This document shows, in pieces, positions 42,469 to 53,779 of a DNA stretch of 64,000 nucleotides (the stretch's first letter is position 1; each line of letters starts with the position of its first letter). The stretch lies in NCBI RefSeq assembly GCF_000143415.4, contig NW_003314266.1, positions 318,503 through 382,502 of the forward strand, written 5' to 3'. The notes under the pieces were generated by a model, which searched no databases, was not told the origin of the DNA, and was given only the letters and a program-made list of their open reading frames with translations. The stretch is from Selaginella moellendorffii. Lineage: Eukaryota; Streptophyta; Lycopodiopsida; Selaginellales; Selaginellaceae. The translations under genes were made by a program, and so were the position numbers.

Positions 42469-43742
42469 TCAATTCCCTGCCACCACTGGATTGAATTTCC
42501 AGGCCTGCTGCGTATTAAATACTTGGTTTGCAGATGCCGGGCGAAGCACGAGAGGGTGATACCACGCACTGTTCTGATACTGATTGTCGTTCTGCAGAGC
42601 CCACTGCAAGTTGGTTCCATCCAGATTGATCGCGAGATAGTTCGTTTTTGAAGCCGGGAATCGGTTCTCAGACCACACGAAACCGTAGTCGAGAGGATCA
42701 TATTGAGTCAAGAGCACCTGCCATGATCATCCAATTCGTTTAGTTTGCGAACTTCTTCAAGTTTTCAACAGTGTGCACTAGTTACCTTGTCTCCCGGCTT
42801 GGTTGACCCCTTGAGAGCAAGACCAGTCACCTTGTTTATGAGAACGAACGAGGTGAAGTACGTGGTATCATCTCTTCCTCCAGCGGGAACCTTGTACCAT
42901 GTCTATATGTAATCGAATAGAATGAGATAAGATTACAAAGAACGACAAAAGTACAAACCATGCCGTCGAGAGGAACGTTGCTTGGATGAATAGCCACCAC
43001 GTTTGTCTCATCGTTGTGCTTGACTGCATTCTTGAAAGTTACGTCCACATTTTGCTGCTTCCAAGTCAAGTATTGCTCATACCAGTCGCATATAATCCTG
43101 TACTCTTGAGAAGGCTCTGTGCAGCATCATCATATGAACCACAACCGAGAAGAACAAATCATATGCTTACCGTAAGTGACGAGCTTCCAGTGGGAGTTTC
43201 CATCGCTGTTGGATGTCACCACTGGCACCCCATCCTTGAAGCTAGCACTTGAGGAAGTGTGGCTCAGAAAAAATGACTTGTTTCCAGTCATGGTGATCAA
43301 GACTTGATTTTCGTGGCTCCCGGAAATACGCCACAGGAGATAATCGTCTTGGACTGCCGGATCATAGTCTCCAATAGTAGCCTTTTGCCATCAAAATTCC
43401 ATATGATCAGCAACAGTGTATAGTATGAATACTGTTTTCTGTTTACCTTGCTTCGAGACGTTGAGTGTGCCTGGGACCGGAGAGCTTTCTTAGAGCCGTG
43501 GTTTACAAACACGAACGCGGAGTCCTGGTTCAGCAAGTTCCATGACTCATCCCTGTACCACAGCTGCACAAGAGTTTCCCATGATGATCGACAACCGGCA
43601 AAGTTTCCAAAGATTTTACCTGGAAGGGGTTGAGCGCGTCCTTGGACCTGAGAACAATCTGGGTGCCTTGCTGAGTAATGCAATAGCCAGGATAAGCAGC
43701 AGACTCGATGGTGTAGAACTTTGGAGCTGCTGTGAGAGCCAT
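42469..43742 (-). CDS. EUL-like (ricin-B-type fold) lectin, two-domain, six exons, intact
   Basis: Exons run 43742-43620, 43563-43447, 43381-43171, 43116-42959, 42902-42786 and 42717-42469, totalling 324 residues with no stop. The N-terminal half (about 8-150) follows the Euonymus-lectin pattern: KFYTIESAAYPGYCI, NPFQ-LWYRDESW, FVFVNHGSKKAL, GDYDPAVQDDYLLW and SHWKLVTYG. The C-terminal half repeats part of it: TWYKV (204-208), FVLINKVTGLALKG and QYDPLDYGFVWSE (about 247-259). This indicates two related beta-trefoil-like domains. There is no signal peptide, which suits the nucleocytoplasmic EUL lectins; carbohydrate binding is inferred from family. It is the only copy of four with a clean frame. 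A TATATAA box lies 89 nt upstream, and it is head-to-head with the GT29 gene. Confidence 0.8.
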
Positions 43743-43830
43743 GTCTCTAAACTCTTAAGAAAAGACTAAAGCTTTTGAGAAGCCAAAGGGATGAGTGTGA
43801 AGTTATAGAGCTCTTTGAACGTATGCCAAT

Positions 43831-43837
43831 TTATATA
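43831..43837 (-). promoter_or_regulatory. TATA box of the intact lectin
   Basis: TATATAA on the minus strand, 89 nt before the start codon; it differs from the TATAAAA of copies 1 and 3. Confidence 0.45.
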
Positions 43838-44194
43838 GTGGCAAGCTTCTCTCGCATTATCCCATGTGTTTCACACTGTCTTCCACTTCCTTACGCTTCT
43901 TACACTGACTTTGTGCCTGCCATATCCCATGTGTTTTTTGTGCCTGGTAGCGTTGGTTGAAAGGTTGAGTTATAAGCAAGCTTATCCATGGTGTAATAAA
44001 AAATGTTTTAAAATTATTTTTAATGAATATATTAGTGATATAATATCTAACAAATATTAAATTTATTTATTGATAAGGGTAAAGTCACAAAAAGATGAAA
44101 ATTAATAAATGTAAGTTAATAATATAAAAACTTAGAAATCATTATTTTAGGCGTCGCAACGCTTGTTTTGTTAGAAGAAATTATTTGGCGAAGG

Positions 44195-44252
44195 AGGCAA
44201 CCACGAGTGAACTGGTGACCTATCGGACTGCAGCCGATTGCTCTACCTCCAT
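44195..44252 (-). pseudogene. tRNA-Cys-like fragment
   Basis: GGTAGAGCAATCGGCTGCAG, then TCCGATAGGTCACCAGTTC, matches the D-arm end, anticodon arm (GCA) and start of the T-arm of plant tRNA-Cys. The acceptor stem and a full T-arm are missing, so it is not a working tRNA gene. Confidence 0.45.
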
Positions 44253-44344
44253 TAACATGTTAATTAACTGAGTCTGCTTTAATCTGACAGCTGAGCGAGC
44301 TAGGTTTACAGGGACGAGCGCGCTTGATCAGTGCGTAGGAGAAA

Positions 44345-46187
44345 ATGGCATGGAAGCAGCCGCCCAAGCAGCAGCGACGGCAGCGACCCTTGCTACTGTC
44401 GCTCCCACTCGCGATTGCGGCGCTGGTGTCCAATTTTCTCGATCTTATATGTTCTTTCCTTTGTTTTCTTCGTTGGAGAGTAGTGATACTTCAATGCTTT
44501 CCTTTTACAGGAAAGAAATGGGCTTGGATTGACTGCAACCGTGAAGGATGCTTGCAAGATCGTGCTGAAATATCCGGAGGGAACAAATAGTACCTGGGTA
44601 AGCAACTAGAAATATTTTTGCGTGATCGAAGCTTACAAGTTTACTCGGTACAGCGTAATGAGCAGTTAAAAATCTACGAGCCACTGGAATATGAATTTGA
44701 CGTCTGCGAGACGCTGCTCCTGTGGGAACAGGTACTTTGCTGCAAGTTTTGCTCTTGATTCAAATAACACTTTTGAGTTTGCAGTATCGAAACGTCACAA
44801 CGATATTGACTCGCGAGTATTTGGATGCACGTCCCGATGGCTGGATGGACTACGCTGCAAAACGAATAGCTCAACTGTAAGCTAAGCTTGATGTTGATGG
44901 AAGTTTTTAATCTAGTTGTGCAGGGGTGCAGCTAACTGTTCCAACCGAAGCCTGTGCGAAGAACATCTCGAGTTGATACTACCGCCAAAGCCACCGTTTT
45001 GGCCGCGCCAGTTTAGGACGTGTGCGGTGGTGGGAAACTCGGGAGACCTTTTAAAGACGGAGTTTGGAAAGGAGATAGATGCTCACGATATTGTCATCCG
45101 AGACAATGAGGCACCAGTGACCACGGTAATCACCTCACAAAGGTTGCGTACTACTGAGCTCGCAAAAGTTGCTTTCATTTCACAGAAATACGCAAAGCAT
45201 GTTGGCATGAAACGGAGTTTTCGATTGATGGCTCGTGGAGTAGTAAGAAACCTGCTTGAGGTTGCAAAGGGATCTGGTACGTAGTAGAAGTCTATGAACG
45301 AAGTACTGGCTTAATGCAAAAGAGGATTTTTGCAGATGATGAAGTGTTGATTATCAAGAGTGTTATCCATCGGGACTTCAACGCTAAAATAAAAGTAATA
45401 GGGCCTTTGACGCTTGCTATGCGGTTTGCTAACTGAGTTTTATCTTTTACAGCTTCTTCCGAATCCTGTCTACTTGTTCCAAGGTGTAGTTTTCCGTCGG
45501 GGAGCGAAAGGGACAGGCATTAAGTCTTTGGAGCTCGCCTTGTCAATGTGTGACTCGGTGGATATGTATGGTTTTACGGTGGATCCAGGCTACACGGAAT
45601 GGTATTGACTCACACTCCTTCCAACTTATCATTGTACCATTCTTTTCATCTATAGGACTCGTTACTTCTCGGCTCCTCGCAAGGGACACAATCCACTACA
45701 AGGCAGAGCCTACTATCAACTGTTGGAATGCCTCGGGGTAAGAAGAACGACTATGGATTATCATTGACAGTCTCCGTGCATACAGACAATGAGGCTGCAT
45801 TCTCCAATGCGAGAAGCCAGAAAGCAAGACTGGTCGGTCATTCCGACCCGACCGACAGTAAACGCAGCCTACTACGCAGCAATGGGACTCAAACGAAAGC
45901 CAGGCAAAGACCAGGGAGCTTTCAAGAACTGCAAAGTATGGGGAAGTTCATCTCGAAATGGACGCCTGTCAGGATCAAAAGACATGAACGAGACCCGCAA
46001 GAACTCAAACTACGCAATGTGGGAGAAAACAAGCGTGAACTCCCTGAGAAGTGAAGCTCAACACCATTACCGCGCCATGGAAGGCGTCACCATGTACAAG
46101 ATCGATGGCAACAAGCTCGAGGACCTGGTGTGCATCAGACCACAGCAGGAGCAGCAGCGCAGCCATGGGAAACAAAAAAAATCTTAG
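44345..46187 (+). CDS. GT29 sialyltransferase-like glycosyltransferase, 10 exons
   Basis: Exons run 44345-44425, 44511-44597, 44654-44731, 44785-44876, 44924-45125, 45186-45276, 45336-45394, 45453-45601, 45656-45737 and 45786-46187: 1323 nt, 440 residues, one open frame. A short hydrophobic N-terminal anchor (about 16-27) suggests a type II Golgi protein. The L-motif is [23 protein letters not shown] (from C146). The S-motif is [20 protein letters not shown] (242-261), followed by a third-motif region H291..YYQLLE304 and IHSPMR-like RLHSPMR. Plants lack abundant sialic acid, so the donor may be a Kdo-type sugar, as proposed for plant homologues; the substrate is not predictable here. Exon 1's 3' end is the least certain boundary. 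It is divergent from the intact lectin, with 602 bp between the starts. Confidence 0.8.
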
Positions 46188-46189
46188 TG

Positions 46190-46710
46190 ACTCTCGACGA
46201 GGATGCAACACTGGCGCTTTAGCATACTGCCCGGCTCTGGCAGCTCGCCGTGCGTCACTATGGATCCGGCAAGAAGCTAACAGGCTCGTCCAGGCAGAGC
46301 TCCCCGGCTGCGATGGCATGCATCGGCCTCTTCCTACTGGCCAGAGCATCCGAGGAGATCAACCATGCAGCGGCAGTGATCTCCGAGCAAGGAAAGCCCG
46401 TAGTTCACAGTGATGGAGCAGAAGATCTCGTACGCAACTTCGAGCAGACCAGCGTGGCTACACGCAGCTAGAACGCAGACGAACGTGGCTTGATCCGGCA
46501 GCATTCCTTTCAGGTGGAAGCTGTGGATGATCTTGAGGGACCGGACGATGCGACTAGCTTGGCCGTAAATCGCGATCATCCAAGAGACAGGACTTCGATC
46601 CAACAAGATCTTTCTGGCCAGGCCTGGAGCACAAGACGCCGCTGCGAGCCGGCATGGTGTGGAAGAATCTAGACATCGCCGCTTTGGGCTTACGAAGTCG
46701 GGGGACATCT
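46190..46710 (-). pseudogene. PPR protein fragment (E-motif end)
   Basis: Minus-strand pieces read VSWMIAIYGQ, GMLPDQATFVCVLAACSHAG, GDHCRCMVDLLGCSGQ and, in a shifted frame, SAWTSLLASCRIHSDARRAA. This is the ordered C-terminal part of plant PLS-type pentatricopeptide proteins. Frameshifts and the missing start make it a remnant. It starts right at the GT29 stop codon, and a portion is duplicated at 48535-48680. Confidence 0.7.
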
Positions 46711-46856
46711 CGAAGATCCTGGGAGCTGAGGCGATCTTGCCGGAGATTAGCCTGGGATCATCGTGTTTGCAGAGACGATGATCGAGCCGATCATGATCAA
46801 ACAGGGAGTTTTATTTGCAAGAAGAAAACTGGTAATGAGTACAGCATGGTTCATGG

Positions 46857-48087
46857 TTAACTGCCTGCCACCACTGGATTGAATTTCCAGGCCTGCTGCT
46901 CAAGATATCCTTGGTTTGCAGATGCTGGGCGGAGCGTGAGAGGATGGTACCACGCACTGTTCTGGTACTGATCATCGTTCTGCAGAGGCCACTGCAAATT
47001 TGTTCCATCCAGCTTGATCGCGAGATAGTCCGTGTTTGAAGCCTGAAATCGGTTCTCAGACCACACGAAGTCGTAGCCGAGAGGATCATATTGAGTCAAT
47101 AGCACCTGCGATGATCGTCAAGTTCAGTTTGCAAAGTTTTCAAAGAGTGCTTTGTTGACTCTTTGAGTGCTAAACCAGTCACCTTGTTTATGAGGATGAA
47201 CGAGGTGAAGTACGTGGTATCGTCTCGGCCTCTGTATTATGATAACACATGTGAGATCGAAGATGATAGTGTCAGATCAAAGTTACAAACCATGCCATTG
47301 AGAGAAATGTTGTTTGGACTAACAGCAACCACATTTGTCTCGTCGTTGTGCTTGATTGCATCCTTGAAAGTGACGTCCACATTTTGTTGCTTCCAAGTCA
47401 AGTACTGCCCAAACCAGTGACACAGAATCCTGTACACTTGAGAAGGCTCTGTGCAGCACAACGAGAAGATCAAAGGGAATTGGCCACAAGTCCAGAGGAT
47501 TACCATAAGTGACGAGCTTCCACCAGGAGCTTCCACCGCTGGTGGATGTCACCACCGGCACCCCGTCTTTGAATTTCGAACTTGAGGAAGTGTGGCTCAA
47601 GAACGCAGACGAATTCCCAGTCATTGTGATCGAAACTTGATCGTCCGAGCTTTGGCCAACAGACCAGAGGAGAGAATCGTCCTCGACAGCCGGATCATAG
47701 TCTCCAACAGTAGCCTTTCATTTCATTTTGAGCAAACGTAGACAAGCTTGCAGTGATGCTATATCTTGACAACGCGTCGAGATGTTGAGATTTCCTGGGA
47801 GCGGAGAGCTTTCTTGGAGCCGTGGTTTATAAAACACAAACGCAGAGAGGCCACTGGTATCCTGGCTCAGGAACTGCCATGACTCGTCCCTGTACCACAG
47901 CTGTAGAAGAGTTTCCCCATCAAAACCAAGATGATAAAAATTTGGATAAGTTTTAGATCTGGATCCTGGAAGGGATTGAGCGCGTCCTTGGACTTGAGAA
48001 CAATCTGGGTGCCTTATGAGTAACATAGTAGCCAGGATAAGCAACTGATTCGATGGTGTAGAACTTTGGAGCTGCTGTGAGAGCCAT
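46857..48087 (-). pseudogene. EUL-like lectin, copy 3 (inactivated)
   Basis: ATG 48087 begins MALTAAPKFYTIESVAYPGYY, then a base deletion shifts exon 1. The exon 1 donor reads GATCC instead of GT, exon 2 is frameshifted (FVFYKP for FVFVNHG) and exon 5 has deletions. Exons 3, 4 and 6 stay open (VGDYDPAVEDDSLLW; VDVTFKDAIKHND; QYDPLGYDFVWSE). Its TATA region is close to that of copy 1. Confidence 0.8.
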
Positions 48088-48143
48088 TGATCTTATAAGA
48101 AACACACTAGAGAGGAGTGAGCGTTAGGCTGGAAAGTACGCCA

Positions 48144-48150
48144 TTTTATA
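48144..48150 (-). promoter_or_regulatory. TATA box of lectin copy 3
   Basis: TATAAAA on the minus strand, 57 nt before the degenerate copy's start codon. Confidence 0.5.
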
Positions 48151-48354
48151 CTACCACAACGTGGAGCGCATGGGAACATGGAATCCGAAGTTTGTGCTTT
48201 CTTTAATTTTTTTCTTGGTACTTGTTTGTTAACAACAATTCGCTGACGAACACTACTGTGAAGTTAAATGCTTCACGGTAGGACTATAAAGACAATAAGT
48301 TAAAAAGTTTTATGGCTCACAGTTGTGCATGACATAGAAATATATTAAGGAGGC

Positions 48355-48690
48355 AATCTAAAATCTACGAGCCACTGGAATATGAACTTGACGTCTATGA
48401 AATGCTGCTCCTGTGGGAACAGGTGGTCTATTTTGCTACAAATTTCAAGTTGACAGTATCAAAGCTTCACAACAATATTCAACGTTTTACAGCTCTACAT
48501 GGAGGATATTGTTTTGTGTTCTTCATTGACACTTAGTGAATCTCGACGAGGACATTGGTGAGCAAAACTGGTGCTTTAGCATACCACCCGGCTCTGGTGG
48601 CTCGCCGTGCGTTGCTATGGATCCGGCAAGAAGCAAGCAGGCTCATCCAGGCAGAGCTCCCCAGCTGCAATGGCATGCAACAATATTCAA
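48355..48690 (+). pseudogene. GT29 exon fragment plus duplicated PPR piece
   Basis: 48362-48423 matches GT29 exon 3 ([20 protein letters not shown]). 48535-48680 repeats the PPR piece found after the intact GT29 gene (46190-46330). The rest of the GT29 gene is deleted. This is the right end of the lectin/GT29 tandem array, against the copia element. Confidence 0.7.
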
Positions 48691-48749
48691 CGTTTTACAG
48701 CTTTGAGACAAATCGGGATCAAAGCGCACCACGCTAACATTGTGTAACA
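48690..48749 (-). mobile_element. Copia 3' LTR stub with polypurine tract
   Basis: On the minus strand TTTGGGGGGAG (polypurine tract) is followed by TGTTACACAATG, the start of an LTR that is cut short at the PPR fragment. Confidence 0.55.
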
Positions 48750-48769
48750 CTCCCCCCAAACCGAAGCCA

Positions 48770-51400
48770 CTCACCAAACCAAATCTATTGCATAGGAGCT
48801 GAAACTGGTGTGGCCCCAATGGCTTGGTGAGAAGGTCGGCTGGCATGTCCTGTGTCCTGAGATGTTGAATGGCCAAGATGCCACCATCAACCAACTCATG
48901 CACGTAGTGAAATTGGACTTCAATGTGCTTTGAGCGAGCATGGTGGACAGGGTTCTTGGACATGGCAATGCTGTTTCAATTGTCACACCAAGAGGTAGTG
49001 GGGCCAGCTTGTGCACACCCAGCTCAGCAAGTAACCATTGCAGACCACGTCCCTGCTACCAGTATTGAGTGTGATGTACTCTGCTTCTGCATTAGAAAGT
49101 GCCACCACAGATTGTTGCTTGGAGGCCCATGTGATGGCACCTCTTGAGCACATGCTAGAAGTCAAGCGATAGCCTTTGTTGTTGGCAAAACTAGCATCCA
49201 TGCAGCATGTCAATGATGCATCACCCCTTGAATAAGCAATGTTGTAGTCTATAGTGCCCCGGAGGTATCTCACGATACACTTGGCAGCTTGCCAATGTAT
49301 GGTGGTTGGTGATGTGTTGTATTGACTCAAGGCAATAGTTGCATATGTGATGTCAGGGCGAGTCATCAGGGCCAAATACATGAGGCAACCAATGAGATGC
49401 CAATAGGGAGTCCTATTGGGTAGAGGCTCACCAGACTGCTCAACTGTGAGGTCGATAGCACCAGCAACCATCGGGGTCTTGATGGGGTGGCAATCACACA
49501 TACCAAACCGATCCAACAAGACTTCGACTTTACGTCATTGACTAAGCATGTAGCCACCAGACTCAGGATCGCATGTGACTTCAAAGCCAAGAAAGTAGGA
49601 GACTTGGCCAAGGTCCTTCATTTGGAATTGCTGGCTGAGAGCAGCTTTCAGAGCAGCAATGGCATCCATGTCATCACCCATAATGAGCAAATCATCAATG
49701 CAGAGGGCCACAATAAGCATGCTCTCAACATGACCATTCACATACACATTATGATCAACATGGCAGCGACAAAAGCCCTGAGTGCGTAGGGTGGCATCAA
49801 ATTTTTGATACTAAATATAGCTCTATTTTAGGCCATATAAAGCTTTCTGCAATTGCCATGTACAGTCACCAGGGTCAAAACCAGGAGGTATATGCATATA
49901 GATGTCCTCTTGCAAATCCCCATTCAAAAATGCAGTTATGGTGGACTTGCCATTTGCAAGCAGTTGCAAGTGCAAAAAAAGTATGGAGGCTGGCAATTTT
50001 TACAACTGGTGAGAATGTTTCATTATAGTCAAGGCCATGAACTTAGCAAAAACTGTGAACAATCAACCGTGCCTTATAACGTACAACTTGACCATTTTTC
50101 CCATACTTTTTGGAAAAAGTCCATTTTGGATCCAAAATATGTCGTCTTGGTGGCGCTGAATCAACTGGAACATTAATTTTGTTAAACCGAATGGAAGAAA
50201 CTTCTTCCGCAATGGCTTCCATCCAAGATAGAGCCTCAGGTCCTGAGACGGCCTTATCATGGGTCATGGGGATGCCAATGTCAACAAGGCCATAAAAGTC
50301 ATCAAGCTCTGCAGCATCTACTTCAGCATTTTCCTGGACTTTCAACAAGGGCCAATGTTCCTAGGGGTGATCAAGAACTAGCATCAGATTAGGCATGCCA
50401 CGACGTCAACAAGGTGGTGGAGGTGTCAAAGGCTTGTCCTCGACTGGAGGAGCATCAGCTGGTTCAAGCATGTCCAGAAGTGGAGGATTCCCCAATGGAA
50501 TCTCTAGTGGCAACTCATGAATAGGATCTTAAGGTGGATGCAAGAGTGGACCATCTCCCATAAGTGGGATCAAAGGAACAAGTGGAGTCTCAGCAATGAA
50601 AGAAGGATCTTGAAGAGCCTCTGTAAACATGGGAAAGCCATCTTCATTGAACATGACGTCTGTGCTTACAAGAGCCTTGTGAGATGCAAGATCCCACAAC
50701 TTGTAAGCTTTTCTCCCGATAGTGTCGTCTTGTGCATATCCCACGAAGATGAAGTTTTTACTTTTGGGATCTAGCTTTTTCCGAAGTTGATCAAGGGTAT
50801 GTGCGTATGCTGCACAACCGAAGACCTAAAAGTGGGATACATCAGGAATAGAACCTATCCAAAATGCCTTAGGGGTTTTTCCATCCAAAGCAGCCGTGGC
50901 AAGGTGATTTTGGACATGCATTCCTGTGGCTATGGCCTCTTGCCAAAACATCTTGTTAAGATGTGCATCAGCTAACAAAGCACGAGTAACATTGACAAGA
51001 GTGCGATTCTTTCTTTCTGCAACACCATTTTGCTGGGGGGTGTAGTGGGCTGTGGCTTGCAATTGTATGCCTACATCACGACAGATGCCCTGAAGCTCAT
51101 TGTTGAGGTATTCATCACCACCATCAACTCAAAGAGTTTTTATCTTTCGACCAAGGAGATTTTCAACATAGGCCTTGTACATTTGAAAGGTAGCAATTGC
51201 ATCATTCTTATGCATCAAGAAGTGGATGCATGTTCGACGGCTATAGTCATCAATGAATGTGATGAAATAGCTTGCACCATCATGACTTGGCACGTCCATA
51301 GGGCCGCAAAAATCAAGTCCAGAAGTCCAAAAGTCCAATTGCTCAATGCTTGCTCAGCAAGAAATTCCGGTGGTGATGCTTACCTAAAACTCAAGCTTCA
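48770..51400 (-). pseudogene. Ty1/copia integrase-RT-RNase H remnant
   Basis: Reading down the minus strand, the integrase core (GLDFCGPMDVPSHDGASYF, FIDDYSRR, HYTPQQNGVAERKNRT) ends near 50826. The RT start is EALSWMEAIAEEV (about 50220), and its active site is LCIDDLL where YVDD is usual (about 49690). RNase H with ASKQQSVVALSNAEAEYI follows near 49100. More than ten stops and several frameshifts make it non-functional. Confidence 0.85.
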
Positions 51401-52202
51401 CAAAATATAGATAGGATATGTTGGAAATCCAATCCAATAACAATATCTTAGGATTTCATCCATTGAAGAGATTGGTAATGGACATGACCAAGTCTCTTAT
51501 GCCAAGGCTCCACATGAGAATCTGCCTCCACAGTTTGAAAGGCTTGAACTTAGTCGGCAACAGTAATCTCATACAAGACCCCAATGTGTGACCCACGAAG
51601 CAACTGTGTACCAAGCATGTGAAAGTCACTAGAGTCAACAAAAGAGACTCCCTTTGCATCAAAGACTACCACTACATTTTGATCACATATCTTGGCGACG
51701 GACATTAAGTTTTATTGCAAGGTGAAAACATGCATGGGACCATCAAAGGCCAATGATCAAGTGAGAGCCAAAATTGCCCGATGCCTTCCATGGGGAAAGT
51801 GGTATTGTCACTTAAATGCTCGGCTGATAACACTTGAAAAGACTCTTCTTATTGCCCATAATATTAGTATAACTAGAGTTTAAGAGCCACTTGCTTGGTG
51901 CTGCAATTGCCTCTGCATTATAGAGTTCCTCAATAGCCTCATTTGCTATAGCAATTCCATTAGATTGGCTTTCACCGTTGTAGCTAGTCACTTGACAGGC
52001 TTTGTAGCAGTGCAATCTTGAGCCAATGGCTCATCTCCAAGTAGCGAGTGCACTGATTCTTGGCAAGTCTGGACTTGGCATGCCTAGATGCCATGGAATT
52101 TTGCCCTTTCTGGGCATTTGCAGCTGCATGTGGTTTTGCCACCTTGGCATCACCAGAAGCTCGCGAAGCATACATAGGCTGCAGCATTTATGCTCTCTCG
52201 CT
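51401..52202 (-). pseudogene. Copia gag C-terminus and protease region, decayed
   Basis: Only short open pieces remain between the gag and integrase blocks. A VVVVFDAKG-like segment near 51650 is compatible with the protease region. No zinc knuckle was securely seen. Confidence 0.4.
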
Positions 52203-52775
52203 TTACATGGCCTCAATGTTGTGAAGACTCCTCACGGCATTTGCCCAAGTCATCCCTGGTTGGAGAAGCAGGCTCTCAACTACATTCTTCCAGCTAGCTA
52301 GCAAGGACCTGTAGAGCCGCAGCCTTTGCTGCTCATCCGTGAGACAGTGCTTCGCCCTAGTAGCTGCAAGTTGTGTGAAAAAGCCTTGGAGCTTGGCAGT
52401 GTGAGTCTGGATACTGCCATTTTCCTCTAGCCTTAAGGACTCCATTTGTGAATAGATGTTGAAGACATCCATTTCACTCTTGGTGCCGTAGGTGTCACTC
52501 AACCACTTTTAGAGCTCTACTGTAGTGGACTTTGGAATCGATGAGGCAACAAAGAGAACATTTAAGGACAAGCATATCGCAATACTCCCTTTAGCCTTGG
52601 AATCCCAAAGGTTCCAATCACGCACCTTAGCAGCACTAGAGCCTAGAGTTGGTGATGACTCTATCCCATCTACAATCCCCAACAAACCATGAAACAAGAG
52701 ATAGGATTCAAGATGGATTTTGAATCCCTCAAACCCTTCTGCATCAAACTCACGGATGGATGGCTTTCTTTCCAT
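52203..52775 (-). pseudogene. Ty1/copia gag remnant
   Basis: The frame from ATG 52775 includes FDAEGFEGFKIHLESYL, AICLSLNVLF, LRLEENGSIQTHTAKLQGFF and LLLQPGMTWANAVRSL, typical of copia gag. It is broken by a TAA after TTVEL (about 52509). Confidence 0.8.
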
Positions 52776-52787
52776 AGTGCTATCCCA

Positions 52788-52799
52788 GCTCCAATACCA
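52788..52799 (-). other. Copia primer-binding site
   Basis: The minus strand reads TGGTATTGGAGC, a tRNA-Met-type site, directly between the LTR end at 52802 and gag. Confidence 0.7.
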
Positions 52800-52801
52800 T
52801 G

Positions 52802-52885
52802 TGTAGCGCATGTGGTTTTTACCCTTTATCTTATGGTGAATTACCATAGGATAACCACAAAGTAGAACCTAAACCCTCCATACAA
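52802..52885 (-). mobile_element. Terminal piece of a family B-like LTR
   Basis: About 84 bp ending AAACCACATGCGCTACA on the minus strand, nearly identical to the LTR end at 53486-53570. The sequence beyond (52985-53485) is a gypsy-type leader, so the LTR is truncated. Confidence 0.6.
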
Positions 52886-52984
52886 ATTGATCTTTCGTCC
52901 CTGGTGACTCTCTTTTTTATCTCATCTTTGACCAAACCTTAACCCTGTGTTCGCAATACCTTTATTTCAATCCAAGAAAAGTTT

Positions 52985-53485
52985 ATGAGAGAGCACAGCA
53001 ATGACTACTCGAACCAATAAACTAATCCCTACAATCTTGGTTGGTTCACTCATAATCATGCCTAAAAAGGATCCATTAGTGCCATGCTAAACAGCTATGG
53101 ACCAACCTATTTGCCACTCATAGCAAACCTAGGGGAGGTTTACTTTCACCTATAGTACATGGAACAACTCATGGAACCACCAATGGGTTAATATTAATCC
53201 TGCCAACTCAAAGCGTGACCTTGAGTTACTAATGTGCTTCACTCACGAGCCTAAGCGTAAACTTGTGCATATGGAACAACTCAATCCTTCTTATGAGCCC
53301 AAGAGCAAGCTCATGTAATATGGTACAGAAAAGTAACCAAAATCCATACCGAAGGAACCATTGCGAAGTCTTAGCACCCAACGTGTACCCATTCGGATCA
53401 CCATTTTCATTTTTGCATATGCAACAAGATTAATTGCCCAATCTCATTGGATAGTACTCGGTGAGACTCATCCTTTGATACCAAA
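52985..53485 (-). mobile_element. Leader region following a family B LTR, reversed
   Basis: On the minus strand TTTGGTATCAAAGG (primer-site-like) is followed by sequence matching 24158-24690 on the plus strand, including GAGCTTGCTCTTGGGCTCAT. Confidence 0.65.
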
Positions 53486-53779
53486 TGTAGCACATGTGGT
53501 TTTTACCCTTTATCTTATGGTGAATTATCATAAGATAACCACGAAGCAGAACCTAAACCCTCCATGTGCCACATGTCACATGCCATGTGACACATACCAT
53601 GTGTTCAAAGGACAGTGGTGTGGAACCTAAGTTTCAAGGCCTAGAGCCACTAAACGAAGGAATGGTGCCAAACTCCCAAACATGGAGCCAAAGAGTGATG
53701 GCACTGGAGCACGGAATGACTTCCGAGCATATAGCCCAAGGAGCGAAGGGACATGAGCACCAAGCGACTTGGAATAGTC
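53486..53779 (-). mobile_element. Family B LTR, reversed, 3' part (interrupted by a TRIM)
   Basis: Its terminus TGTGCTACA on the minus strand lies at 53486. The LTR continues at 57869-58150 on the far side of the TRIM insertion. Confidence 0.7.
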
